A stretch of DNA of 61,346 nucleotides from Holophaga sp. (GTDB lineage Bacteria; Acidobacteriota; Holophagae; Holophagales; Holophagaceae). The stretch is from the NCBI GenBank assembly GCA_016715205.1, contig JADKBC010000014.1, forward strand, positions 1-61,346. Reading direction: 5' to 3'. Position 1 is the first letter of the stretch, and each line of letters begins with the position of its first letter. Made by a program: the position numbers and the translations under genes. The notes below the pieces were generated by a model. It searched no databases, was not told the origin of the DNA, and worked only from the letters and a program-made list of their open reading frames with translations. Of this stretch, positions 26,979 through 37,387 are shown piece by piece.

Positions 26979-28367
26979 TCAGAAGGGAAACCCGCCCCCG
27001 GGCATGCCGCCCATTTTCCCTGCCATGGCCTGCATGCGTTTCATGAATTTGGGATCTTTCATCTGGGTCATCATTTTTTTCATTTCCAGGTATTGCTTGA
27101 GTAGCTGGTTGATTTCATGCACGGGGCGGCCAGAACCCGCGGCGATGCGGCGCTTGCGCTTGGCATCCAGCAGCAGGTGGTTGCGCCGTTCCTTGGGGGT
27201 CATGGAGGTGAGAATGGCTTCCAGGTGCTTGACCCGTTTATCGGTGGCAACGGTGGCGAGCTGTTCCTTGATCTGGCCCATGCCGGGCAGCATCCCGAGG
27301 ATCTTCTGCATGCTGCCGAGCTTTTGAACCTGGCGCATCTGGCTGAGCATGTCTTCCAGGGTGAACTGGTTCTTGACCATGCGCTTGGCCATGGCCTCGG
27401 CGTCTTTTTCGTCGATCTTGTCCTTGGCGTGCTCGATGAGGGAAAGGACATCTCCCATGCCCAGGATGCGCTGGGCCATGCGGTCCGGATGAAAGCGCTC
27501 GAAGTCGTCGAGCTTTTCGCCCGAGCCCACAAACTTGATGGGCTGGCCTGTGACATGTTTGACGCTAAAGGCGGCGCCGCCGCGGGTATCACCATCGGCC
27601 TTGGTGAGAATGACTCCGGTGATGGCCAGCTTGGCGTGGAAGGCCGAGGCCGAGCGCACCGCATCCTGGCCGGTCATGGCGTCGGCCACGAACAGGATTT
27701 CCGTGGGCTCACATTCGGCCTTGATGCGGGCCAGTTCTTCCATCAGGACATCGTCCAGGTGCAGGCGTCCCGCGGTGTCGAGGATCACCACATCCCAGCC
27801 CTTGAGGCGGGCTTCATCCACGGCGGCCTTGCAAATCTTGACGGGGTCCCGTTCCTCGGTGTGGAAGCTGGGCACGCCTGCATCCTTGGCCACGATGTGC
27901 AGCTGCTTGATGGCCGCCGGGCGGTACACGTCTGCGGGCACCAGCAGCGGTGAATGGCCGTTCTTTTTGAGGTATTTTGCCAGTTTGCCGCAACTGGTGG
28001 TTTTACCGGAACCCTGCAGGCCCGCCATCATCACCACCGTGGGCGATTTGGAGGCAAAGTCCAGGGGCTTTTCAGAGGCCATGCCACCCATGACTTCTGT
28101 CAGTTCCTGGTACACGATATCGATGAACTGCTGGGCGGGGTTCAGGCCCTGGAGCACCACGGCGCCCTTGCCATCCTCACCCTGGGACAGGGCCTTATCC
28201 TTCACCCGCTGAAGGAAACTGCGGGCCACCTGCACATGGACATCCGCCTCCAGGAGGGCCATGCGCACTTCGCGCAGCACATCCTCGAGGTTCTTTTCCG
28301 TCAGGCGGGATTCGCCCCGGAGGCTTTTCATCGCCTTGGTCAGTTTTTCGGAAAGGGACTCGAACAT
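26979..28367 (-). CDS. ffh: Signal recognition particle protein Ffh
   Basis: 462 residues. SRP54-type GTPase that targets membrane proteins cotranslationally with 4.5S RNA and FtsY. NG domain: GLQGSGKTTSCGKLA (G1), DVVILDTAGRLH (G3) and TKADGDTRGGAA (G4). The C-terminal Met-rich M domain is followed by a Gly/Met tail (MAGKMGGMPGGGF). Order and length are normal. The 104-base gap to the divergent YyaL gene probably holds both promoters. Confidence 0.97.
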   Translation of the reverse strand: MFESLSEKLTKAMKSLRGESRLTEKNLEDVLREVRMALLEADVHVQVARSFLQRVKDKALSQGEDGKGAVVLQGLNPAQQFIDIVYQELTEVMGGMASEKPLDFASKSPTVVMMAGLQGSGKTTSCGKLAKYLKKNGHSPLLVPADVYRPAAIKQLHIVAKDAGVPSFHTEERDPVKICKAAVDEARLKGWDVVILDTAGRLHLDDVLMEELARIKAECEPTEILFVADAMTGQDAVRSASAFHAKLAITGVILTKADGDTRGGAAFSVKHVTGQPIKFVGSGEKLDDFERFHPDRMAQRILGMGDVLSLIEHAKDKIDEKDAEAMAKRMVKNQFTLEDMLSQMRQVQKLGSMQKILGMLPGMGQIKEQLATVATDKRVKHLEAILTSMTPKERRNHLLLDAKRKRRIAAGSGRPVHEINQLLKQYLEMKKMMTQMKDPKFMKRMQAMAGKMGGMPGGGFPF

Positions 28368-28471
28368 GGAACTCCCAGGCCGTTTTCAGGCCAATCGCTC
28401 ATTCTATCGCCTTTGACGGGGCCTGGATATTTGCGCTTCTCTCCGGCATCTCAGGTGTATTCGGAGCCCCC

Positions 28472-30502
<2,031 letters not shown>

Positions 30503-30634
30503 AGGGGCCTTGGGCCTGCCTAACTTGGCAGTTGAGTCGGCACCATCGCCTTCTTCACCAAGCCGGGGCCATAAACCTACGAGCCCCATCCGCAGTGGAG
30601 GACCTCCGGAACCCCCACTGGCGCGACCAAACCA

Positions 30635-30659
30635 GGGCACCCCATGTGGGTGCCCTTTT
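30635..30659. terminator. Bidirectional intrinsic terminator between convergent genes
   Basis: GGGCACCC (30635-30642) pairs with GGGTGCCC (30648-30655), 5-base loop, then TTTT on the plus strand. It ends the YyaL gene, and its other face begins 10 bases past the SatP stop. Confidence 0.8.
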
Positions 30660-30664
30660 CGTGC

Positions 30665-31225
30665 TTAGATCACCGTTCCGCCCACGGGCAGCACATCCCT
30701 GCCAAAGACATCCTGGAAGATGATGCTCGCCATCATGTACAGCGCGCTCAGAGCACAGAGGATCAATTCAAAGCCCGCCACCCTGGTCAGGGCCGGAAAG
30801 CCGAAGTGGGCCAGATCGAGCAGGATGAACCCTACGAGCAGCAGCGAGAACGTGACGAACATGGCCTTGTGCACCTTGAGGCTGGCTACCCAGAGAATCA
30901 GCGTGAACAGGGTGAAGGCCACCAGGAAGTAGCCGATATCCCGAGGGCTGCTTTCAAATACCTGGAAACGATTGCCCAAGAGGATCAGAGCGAAGGCCAT
31001 CCAGAACGCGCCGTAGCCGGTGAAGGCGCAGAAGCCGAAGTTGTTGCCCATTTTCTTTTCCTGGAAACCCGCCACCAGTTGGGCTGAGCCGCCGAAGATG
31101 ACGGCCAGGGCGAACACAGGTCCCATGCCGCAAAGTCCCAAGTTGTGGAACTGCAAGGCAAGGGTGGTGAGGCCGAAGCCGGCGAGGCCAACCACGGCGG
31201 GATTTCCTTGTTTGGGCTGTGACAT
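30665..31225 (-). CDS. satP: Acetate uptake transporter, SatP/YaaH (GPR1/FUN34) family
   Basis: 186 residues from the ATG at 31225, which has an AAGGAAG site upstream; an open frame extends to 31258 without family similarity. Six membrane segments are predicted. The N-terminal NPAVVGLAGFGLTTLALQFHN matches the NPAPLGL signature, and GVA/FGGSAQLVAGFQEKKMGN and ASLKVHKAMFVTFSLL are conserved. The family passes acetate or succinate with protons. With ActP and Acs this gives the window two different acetate entry routes. Confidence 0.9.
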   Translation of the reverse strand: MSQPKQGNPAVVGLAGFGLTTLALQFHNLGLCGMGPVFALAVIFGGSAQLVAGFQEKKMGNNFGFCAFTGYGAFWMAFALILLGNRFQVFESSPRDIGYFLVAFTLFTLILWVASLKVHKAMFVTFSLLLVGFILLDLAHFGFPALTRVAGFELILCALSALYMMASIIFQDVFGRDVLPVGGTVI

Positions 31226-31425
31226 GGGGCTTCCTTTTGAGTGCTTTCGCACAGGCAAACGCGTTGACTCCCGGTTGAACCAGAAGCAGCGAGCGCGAAT
31301 TACCTTCCCGAAGGTCGGCCCAATTCACCCTCACGTGAATTTCTCATTCTACGGGTCGATGAGCCCTTTGGCCAAGGCTCCAGCGCCAACAAGTGACAAT
31401 AGCCATTGTCGCCCCACGTGCTAGC

Positions 31426-31483
31426 GAGTTGGCGATCGGAGATGGGTCAGGAATTCCGAGTGGCCAAGAGGTGACCGATTGTC
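31426..31483. repeat. Imperfect 58-bp repeat, copy 1
   Basis: Direct repeat of the sequence at 31557-31614, differing at 6 of 58 positions. It lies in the 352-base gap 31226-31577, where no gene is seen. It contains a central GGAATTCC, and its partly degraded ends (TGGCGATCGG / CCGATTGTC) resemble the better inverted repeat in copy 2. Confidence 0.75.
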
Positions 31484-31526
31484 CCGCCTCCAAGAGCGCA
31501 GGGCCAAGGGCTCAAGCGAGTGGGAA

Positions 31527-31547
31527 GCAGGCTCCAGTGGAGCCTGC
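31527..31547. repeat. Perfect inverted repeat between the two 58-bp copies
   Basis: GCAGGCTCCA (31527-31536), one base, TGGAGCCTGC (31538-31547). It lies 31 bases past the ruvC stop on the minus strand, followed there by TTCCCAC, so it could be the ruvC terminator, though the U-tract is poor. Confidence 0.6.
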
Positions 31548-31556
31548 GATAGGCGG

Positions 31557-31615
31557 GAGTTGGCAATCGGCGATGGTTCAGGAATTCCGAGTTGCCAAGA
31601 GATGACCGATTGCCA
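31557..31615. repeat. Imperfect 58-bp repeat, copy 2, with terminal inverted repeats, overlapping the 3' end of ruvC
   Basis: TGGCAATCGG (31561-31570) and CCGATTGCCA (31606-31615) are exact inverted repeats. A GGAATTCC lies between them. The element includes the last codons and stop of ruvC. It looks like a REP-type element. Confidence 0.7.
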
Positions 31616-32072
31616 CCGCGGCGGCATCGGCGGCATCGACGGGTAGGGCCTCTTTGAGGTTCAATAGCACCTGGACCATTTTTCCTACCTGGTTTTTGTC
31701 TGCCCAGCCGTACCCGCTGACGGCTTTTTTAACCTGCATGGGGTTGTAATCGCCCACGGGCAGACCGTGGAGCCCCGCCGTGAGCAGGATGCCGCCGCGG
31801 ATCTGGCCGAGTTTCAGGGCCGTGGCGGCGTTCTTTTCCACAAAGGGGGATTCCACGGCCATGAACGTTGGCTGGTGCGTTGCGATGACTTCCACCAGTT
31901 TCTGGTGAATGCAGAGAATGCGCTGATCGAAGTCGGCGCCTCGGGGATTGCGGATCACACCCGCGGCCAACAGTTCCATCCTGGAGCCGGACCGAGACAC
32001 CACTGCCCAGCCACAGGCCAGGGAGCCAGGATCAACGCCAAGACAGATCGAGCGGGGTACCGGAGTCGCCAT
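31578..32072 (-). CDS. ruvC: Crossover junction endodeoxyribonuclease RuvC
   Basis: 164 residues. Resolves Holliday junctions with RuvAB. Catalytic acidic residues are recognisable: CLGVDPGSLACGWAV (first Asp), MAVESPFVEKNAATALKLGQIRG (Glu), and VDAADAAAVAIGHL near the C-terminus (Asp pair). YNPMQVKKAVSGYGWADKNQV is typical. ruvA and ruvB are not in the window. The extreme C-terminus is encoded within the repeat element at 31557. Confidence 0.95.
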   Translation of the reverse strand: MATPVPRSICLGVDPGSLACGWAVVSRSGSRMELLAAGVIRNPRGADFDQRILCIHQKLVEVIATHQPTFMAVESPFVEKNAATALKLGQIRGGILLTAGLHGLPVGDYNPMQVKKAVSGYGWADKNQVGKMVQVLLNLKEALPVDAADAAAVAIGHLLATRNS

Positions 32073-32079
32073 TCAGGGT

Positions 32080-32340
32080 TCAGTGGCTGAATACGATTTC
32101 TTTAACCTCGATGCCCTCGATGGCCTGCAGTTTGGCTTTCATGCCCTGCCAGACCCCCGGGTCACCCACAAGTTCAAGGAGCACCACGCCCTGGGGTGAG
32201 CAGAAATCCTTACCTGCCTCATGCAGCCCAAGGCGGGTCTTGATGTTGCAGCCGTATTCCGTGAAGACCTTCTGCACCTCGGTGGCGTGCTGCAGGCGGT
32301 CCGTGACATGGATGCCGAGGATGACATGGTCACTTTGCAT
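32080..32340 (-). CDS. Small ACT-like / TM1266-type regulator-like protein
   Basis: 86 residues. The fold pattern (VILGIHVTDRLQHATEVQKVFTEYG at the start, then a GVVLLELVGDPGVW strand-helix and a short C-terminal strand) resembles the TM1266/NikR-C-like proteins found with iron-only hydrogenase systems, and ACT domains generally. No hydrogenase genes are present. It lies 7 bases upstream of ruvC on the same strand. Role unknown; ligand binding is an inference from the fold. Confidence 0.6.
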   Translation of the reverse strand: MQSDHVILGIHVTDRLQHATEVQKVFTEYGCNIKTRLGLHEAGKDFCSPQGVVLLELVGDPGVWQGMKAKLQAIEGIEVKEIVFSH

Positions 32341-32382
32341 GGCTTCTCCTATGGGGTTGGGGAGAGGCCCATGCTAACGCGA

Positions 32383-33057
32383 TCAGCCGCGGGCGTAGCG
32401 CTGCAGCTTGGGCACATCCAGGATCCGCACCACGGGGAACGTGCTCTGGATCAGTCCAAGGTCCGCCAACAGACGCAGAGCGCGGCTGAAGGCCTCACGG
32501 CTGGCGCCGATGCACTGGGCGAGGTCTTCCTGGGTTTCCTGGAATTCCACCAGGGTGCGGGTGGGATTGCGGCTCTGGTAGTCCAGAATGAGCTGAGCCA
32601 CGCGCTCGGGCACGCTATGCAGGCTGAGGGTTTCCACCAATTGAATGAGGTGGCGCACCTTGCCGGCAAAGTGTCGGATGATGACTTCAGAAACAGCGGT
32701 ATTGCGGCTGGCCATGCGCTTCAGGGCCACGGCGGGAATGAGCCAGCATTCCGCGTCCCCATGGGCTTCGGCGGCGCTGGCGGTGGGACCGCCATCAAAA
32801 ACCTGCACCTCACCCACGCAGGTGCCGGGCTGGAGCATATCCAACACCTGCACTTTGCCGCGGCCATCGGTGCGGAAGACCTTCAAGGTGCCTTGGACCA
32901 CCACGAAAATGCCGGGGATCATCTCACCCTGGTTGAAGACGGGAGCGCCATCGGAATACCGGCGCAGTTCGCTGACGGAGGCAAGTTCCTCGGCTTCTGC
33001 CTGGGGCAGGCCCGCAAGGTAATCGACCCGTCTGAGATTGACGACTGCCTGACCCAT
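32383..33057 (-). CDS. Crp/Fnr family transcriptional regulator
   Basis: 224 residues from the ATG at 33057; an upstream in-frame extension to 33153 has no domain. The N-terminal cyclic-nucleotide-binding-type jelly roll is about 15-130 (FNQGEMIPGIFVVVQGTLKVF, GTCVGEVQVFDGGP). A dimer helix follows, then a winged helix about 155-224 with recognition helix QEDLAQCIGASREAFSRAL. It lacks the N-terminal Cys cluster of FNR, so oxygen sensing by a 4Fe-4S cluster is unlikely. A matching operator lies just upstream, suggesting autoregulation. Confidence 0.9.
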   Translation of the reverse strand: MGQAVVNLRRVDYLAGLPQAEAEELASVSELRRYSDGAPVFNQGEMIPGIFVVVQGTLKVFRTDGRGKVQVLDMLQPGTCVGEVQVFDGGPTASAAEAHGDAECWLIPAVALKRMASRNTAVSEVIIRHFAGKVRHLIQLVETLSLHSVPERVAQLILDYQSRNPTRTLVEFQETQEDLAQCIGASREAFSRALRLLADLGLIQSTFPVVRILDVPKLQRYARG

Positions 33058-33079
33058 AATTGTTCCGCCCGCTCCTCCA

Positions 33080-33093
33080 GTGATTTGTATCAC
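33080..33093. promoter_or_regulatory. Crp/Fnr-type operator dyad upstream of the regulator gene
   Basis: GTGAT-TTGT-ATCAC, a perfect 5-bp dyad with 4-base spacing. This is the geometry of Crp/Fnr sites and has the Crp-type half-site. It is centred 30 bases from the ATG of the Crp/Fnr gene. Binding is inferred, not shown. Confidence 0.55.
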
Positions 33094-33146
33094 AGATCGG
33101 GGGGAATTCGAAACGGGATTCGGGCGTGGGTGGGATCGGGGTGAGA

Positions 33147-35165
33147 TTACCAAATGGAGGGCCGCTCAGAAGTGGAACGTTTCATGGGATCCCCATCCTT
33201 GCACCCGAAGGCGTCAAAGAATTCCTGCATGTTCGCCAAAGGTCCCAGGATGCGGTACTTGGCTGGGGAATGGACATCGGTCATGAGGCGCGAACGGAGG
33301 GCTTCCTCCCGATGTTTCAGGCGCCAGGTTTCGGCGTAGCCGAGGAAGAAACGCTGTTCAGGCGTGAAGCCTTCGATGAGACCCACCGGAGCCTTCCCCT
33401 GCTGGCTTAGCTTGAAGGCGTCGTAGGCGATTTTCAGGCCGCCCAAATCCGCCAGGTTCTCCCCGAGGGTGGTCTTGCCGTTGATGTGCATGCCGGGCAG
33501 GGGCTCGAAGGCGTCGAACTGTTTCACGACCTGCTGGGCACGGGCGTCGAAGGCCTTGGTGTCCTCAGGCGTCCACCAGTTGCGCAGGTTGCCCTTGGCA
33601 TCGAACTGGCGCCCTTCATCATCGAAACCATGGGTCAGCTCATGGCCAATGGTGGCGCCGATATTGCCGTAATTCACGGCATCGTCGGCCTCCAGATCGA
33701 AGTAGGGCGGCTGCAGGATGCCCGCCGGGAAGCAGATTTCGTTCAAGGTGGGTTCGTAGTAGGCGTTGTTGGTGGGGGGTGTCATCAGCCACTCGCCCCG
33801 GTCCAGGGGCTTGCCCAGGCGGCCCAGGTTGCGGTGGAATTCGAAATGGCGCGCCGCCAGCACGTTGGTTACGTAGGAACCGCGGGCAACCTCAAGCTTG
33901 GAATAATCCCGCCACACATCCGGATAGCCGATCTTGACGCGGATCGTATCGAGCTTGGCGAGGGCCTGCTGCTTGGTGACGTCGCTCATCCATTCCAGGT
34001 TGAGAATGCGGCCCCGCAGGGCCTTTAGGATGTTCTTGACCAGATCCTGCATGCGGGCCTTGGCCTGGGGCGGGAAAGCTCGCTCCACATAGAGCTTGCC
34101 GAGGGCCTCGCCCAGGGCGCGATCCGTATGGGCCAGCACCCGCTTCCAGCGCGGTTTCTGGACCTGGGTGCCCTGGAGCACCTTATCGTAGAAGGCGAAG
34201 TCTTCTGCTTCGATGGCGCTGTTCAGATAGTCCGCCGTGCTTCGCACCAGGTTCCAGCGCAGATAGCTCTGCCATTCGGAGGCTGGCAGGACTTGAGCCA
34301 TGCGGCCCAGTTCCTGGAAAAATTTCGGCTGGCGCACGATGAGTGAATCCACCTTGTCCAGGCCCAGGGTTTGGAAATAGACCTTCCAATCCAGCCCAGG
34401 CGCCAGTTTGGCGAGTTCGGTCGGGGTCATCTTGTGATAGTTGGCGTTGGGATCGCGCATTTCCTCCATGCTGTTGGAGGCCTTGGCCAGGCGCGTTTCG
34501 ATGGCCATGACCTCCTTTGCATGCGCCTTGGCGGCCTCGGGAGCATCGCCCAGGAACAGGAAGTTGGTGGCGATGTGGGCCAGATACTTGCTCCGGAGTT
34601 CCTGGGATGCGGTGTCGGCCTTTAAGTAATACTCGCGCTCCGGCAGGCCCAGGCCGCCCTGGGAAAGCTGCACGATGTAGCGGTCGCTGGCCTTGTCGTC
34701 CTGGTCCACCCGGAACCGGAAACCGGGGCTGATGAGCTGGCTGTGCAAGGTTGCTAAGCGCTCGGCCAGGCCATTATTGGCTTTCAGAGCCTCGATACGG
34801 GCTAGGTGACTGGCCAGGGGTTTCAAGCCTTCTTTTTCGATGCGGGTCACATCCATGCCCGAGGCATAGAAATCGCCCACCTTCTGGCGTTCCGAGCCCT
34901 TGGCTGCCGCGGTGTCTTTGGCGGCGCTTTCCAGCAGTTCCTTCAGAACGGCGAAGGAGCGTTCCTCGATTTCCTGGTCCACGCCAAAGGAGGCGTACTC
35001 CGCAGGAATCACCATGGTTTTGTCCCAGGCGCCGAGGGCATAACGGTAGAAGTCGTCGCAGGGGCGCACCGTGGTGTCCATGTTCTTCGGGTTGAAACCG
35101 TGGTAGCCCTGGGCGAGGAGCCCCGAGACGAGGCAGAAGGAAAGGGCAGTGCTGCGGAGTATCAA
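33147..35165 (-). CDS. M13-family zinc metallopeptidase (PepO/neprilysin-like), copy 1
   Basis: 672 residues with an N-terminal signal peptide (about 19 residues, ending LLAQ). Zinc-binding HExxH is in IGHELTHGFDDEG, the substrate-side NAYY is in TNNAYYEPTLNEI, and ENLADLGGL supplies the third ligand (ExxxD). The C-terminus ends SERPSIW, the typical RxxW. Secreted or periplasmic endopeptidase acting on oligopeptides. Tandem with a paralogue at 35272-37302, separated by about 105 bases that include a terminator. Confidence 0.93.
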   Translation of the reverse strand: MILRSTALSFCLVSGLLAQGYHGFNPKNMDTTVRPCDDFYRYALGAWDKTMVIPAEYASFGVDQEIEERSFAVLKELLESAAKDTAAAKGSERQKVGDFYASGMDVTRIEKEGLKPLASHLARIEALKANNGLAERLATLHSQLISPGFRFRVDQDDKASDRYIVQLSQGGLGLPEREYYLKADTASQELRSKYLAHIATNFLFLGDAPEAAKAHAKEVMAIETRLAKASNSMEEMRDPNANYHKMTPTELAKLAPGLDWKVYFQTLGLDKVDSLIVRQPKFFQELGRMAQVLPASEWQSYLRWNLVRSTADYLNSAIEAEDFAFYDKVLQGTQVQKPRWKRVLAHTDRALGEALGKLYVERAFPPQAKARMQDLVKNILKALRGRILNLEWMSDVTKQQALAKLDTIRVKIGYPDVWRDYSKLEVARGSYVTNVLAARHFEFHRNLGRLGKPLDRGEWLMTPPTNNAYYEPTLNEICFPAGILQPPYFDLEADDAVNYGNIGATIGHELTHGFDDEGRQFDAKGNLRNWWTPEDTKAFDARAQQVVKQFDAFEPLPGMHINGKTTLGENLADLGGLKIAYDAFKLSQQGKAPVGLIEGFTPEQRFFLGYAETWRLKHREEALRSRLMTDVHSPAKYRILGPLANMQEFFDAFGCKDGDPMKRSTSERPSIW

Positions 35166-35230
35166 GGGAACCTCGCGAAATCAGGAGGGCGCCTCCCGGA
35201 TCCGTGGAAACAAGCAGTTTGAAGGAAAGC

Positions 35231-35257
35231 GTGCCGGGGATCGATGATCCCCAGCAC
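35231..35257 (-). terminator. Terminator-like hairpin after M13 copy 2
   Basis: Stem GGGGATC / GATCCCC with GTGC/GCAC outside one mismatch and a 3-base loop. On the minus strand it is followed by GCTTTCCTT. It lies 14 bases past the stop of the upstream M13 gene and separates the two M13 transcripts. Confidence 0.6.
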
Positions 35258-35271
35258 TCTTTACCCCATTT

Positions 35272-37302
35272 CTACCAGATGGCTGGCCGTTCGGCGGCGG
35301 GGCGCATCATGGGCATGCCTTCGCCGCAAGAAAAGGCGTCGAAGAATTCGGGCAGGTTGGACAGGGGGCCGATCACCCGCTGATGGCCAGGGCTGTGGGG
35401 ATCGGTCTTGAGCCGCACGGACAGGGCTTCGTTGCGGATGTGGTTGCGCCACACCTGGGCGGCGCCCAGGAAGAAGCGCTGCTCACCCGAGAAGCCGTCG
35501 ATGGCCGGGGCAGGTTTGCCCCCCAGGCTCTTCTTCCAGGCGGCAAAGGCGATCTTGAGTCCGCCCAGATCGGCGATGTTTTCACCCACGGTCAGTTTGC
35601 CGTTCACATGCTCCCCTGGCAGGGGTTCATAGGCATCGTACTGCTTCACCACGAGGTCGGTGCGGGACTGGTAGGCCTTTTTGTCGGCATCGGTCCACCA
35701 GTTTTTGAGATTCCCGTCGGCGTCGAACTGGCTGCCGCTGTCATCAAAGCCGTGGGTCATCTCGTGGCCGATCACCCAGCCGATGGCGCCGTAATTCACC
35801 GCATCATCCGCCATGGGATCAAAGAAGGGCGGCTGCAGGATGCCCGCGGGGAAGGCAATTTCGTTCATGGTGGGGCTGTAGTAGGCATTCACGGTGGGCG
35901 GTGTCATGCCCCACTCCGTGCGGTCGATAGCCTTGCCCAGCTTGCCGATGTTTTCCTTGATGCGCCAGGCGGCGGCGCGGCGCACGTTACCAAAGTAGTC
36001 GTTCCGCTTCACTTCAAAGCCGTAGACCTTCCACTTGTCGGGGTAGCCCATCTTGACGCCGAAGGCCTCCAGCTTGCGGATGGCCTGCTGCTTGGTTTCG
36101 GCGCCCATCCAATCCAGGCCGGTGATGCGCTCCTTGAGGGCGGCGCGCAGGTTCTCGACCATTTCGAGCACCTTCTTCTTGGCCTCGGGGCTGAAAGCCT
36201 TGGCCACGTAAAGCTGGCCCAGCGCCTCGCCCAGGGTGCCATCCGTGGCGCCCTGGATGCGCTTCCAACGCGCTTCCTGGGTGGGAATGCCGTTGAGCAC
36301 TTTGCCGTGGAAGGCGAAGGATTCTTCCACGAAAGCCTTGGGCAGCAGGTTGGCCGTGGCGCTCACCAGATGCCAGCGCAGGTAGGTGCGCCATTCGGCG
36401 GCGGGAACCTCTTGGGCCAGCTTGCCAAAGGCCTGGAAGAAGGAAGGCGTGCTGAGGTTGAGATCCTCGATGGCGGCGCCCCGGGCGGCAAAATAGCCTT
36501 TCCAATCGAAGCCGGGCGCTTCGGCCTGCACTTGGTCGGGGGTGCGCTTGTTGTAGCGTTTGACGGGATCGCGAAGTTCCACGCGGCTCCACTGGGCCTG
36601 GGCTAGCTTGGTCTCCAGTTTCAGAACGGTCTCCGCATCCAGCTTGGCTTGCTCAGGCTTTTCGCCTAGCAGTTCAAACATCTTGGTCACATGAGCGGCA
36701 TATTTCTCGCGGATGCCCTTGGCCTTGGCGTCATCCTTCAGGTAGTAGTCGCGATCAGGCAGGCCCGTGCCGCCCTGGCCCAGGCTGGCCATGTAGCGGG
36801 TGCTGTTTTTGGCATCCTGGCCCACATGGAACCCGAAGCCGCCGCTCAAACCCTCGCTGTGCCATTTGGCCAGAAAAGCTGGGAGCTGCTTGGCCTCCTT
36901 AAGGCCTTCAATGCGGGCCAAGTAGGGTTTCAGGGGAGAAATGCCATGCTTCTCGATGGCGGCTTCACCCATGCCACTGGCAAAAAAGTCCCCCACCTTC
37001 TGTTCCTTGCTGCCCGGCTTCCAATCCTGTTTGCTGGAGGTTTCTTCCAGGATCTGGCGCAGCACCTCGCGGTTGCGGTCCGAAACCTCCTCGAAGGCAC
37101 CATAGCGGCTCTTGTCACTCGGCAGGGTATGGGCCTTGAGCCAGCCACCATTGGCGAATTTATAGAAGTCCTCGCAGGGCTTCACGGAGGTGTCGATATT
37201 GATGGGGTCGATGCCGGGCTTGGCCTTGGTGGTTTCTGGCCCCGCGGCGATCAGGGCGGTCGCCAAACCCAAACCCAGGAAAAGAGGAGCGCGTCGATTC
37301 AT
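35272..37302 (-). CDS. M13-family zinc metallopeptidase, copy 2
   Basis: 676 residues from the ATG at 37302 (MNRRAPLFLGLGLATALIAAG signal peptide). The open frame extends to 37386 without domain similarity. HExxH is in IGHEMTHGFDDSG, NAYY in VNAYYSPTMNEI, ENIADLGGL completes the zinc site, and the C-terminus ends ERPAIW. The DDAVNYGAIG and DSGSQFDADGNLKNWWT blocks align with copy 1 throughout, showing a tandem duplication old enough to have diverged considerably. The substrate preference of either copy is unknown. Confidence 0.93.
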   Translation of the reverse strand: MNRRAPLFLGLGLATALIAAGPETTKAKPGIDPINIDTSVKPCEDFYKFANGGWLKAHTLPSDKSRYGAFEEVSDRNREVLRQILEETSSKQDWKPGSKEQKVGDFFASGMGEAAIEKHGISPLKPYLARIEGLKEAKQLPAFLAKWHSEGLSGGFGFHVGQDAKNSTRYMASLGQGGTGLPDRDYYLKDDAKAKGIREKYAAHVTKMFELLGEKPEQAKLDAETVLKLETKLAQAQWSRVELRDPVKRYNKRTPDQVQAEAPGFDWKGYFAARGAAIEDLNLSTPSFFQAFGKLAQEVPAAEWRTYLRWHLVSATANLLPKAFVEESFAFHGKVLNGIPTQEARWKRIQGATDGTLGEALGQLYVAKAFSPEAKKKVLEMVENLRAALKERITGLDWMGAETKQQAIRKLEAFGVKMGYPDKWKVYGFEVKRNDYFGNVRRAAAWRIKENIGKLGKAIDRTEWGMTPPTVNAYYSPTMNEIAFPAGILQPPFFDPMADDAVNYGAIGWVIGHEMTHGFDDSGSQFDADGNLKNWWTDADKKAYQSRTDLVVKQYDAYEPLPGEHVNGKLTVGENIADLGGLKIAFAAWKKSLGGKPAPAIDGFSGEQRFFLGAAQVWRNHIRNEALSVRLKTDPHSPGHQRVIGPLSNLPEFFDAFSCGEGMPMMRPAAERPAIW

Positions 37303-37387
37303 GTTGTAGCCTCGTAATGTGAGGCTATAGGATCGCTCCCCCGGATCGGATGTCAAGGAGATCGCGGCACTGTGGGAAGCTATCACC

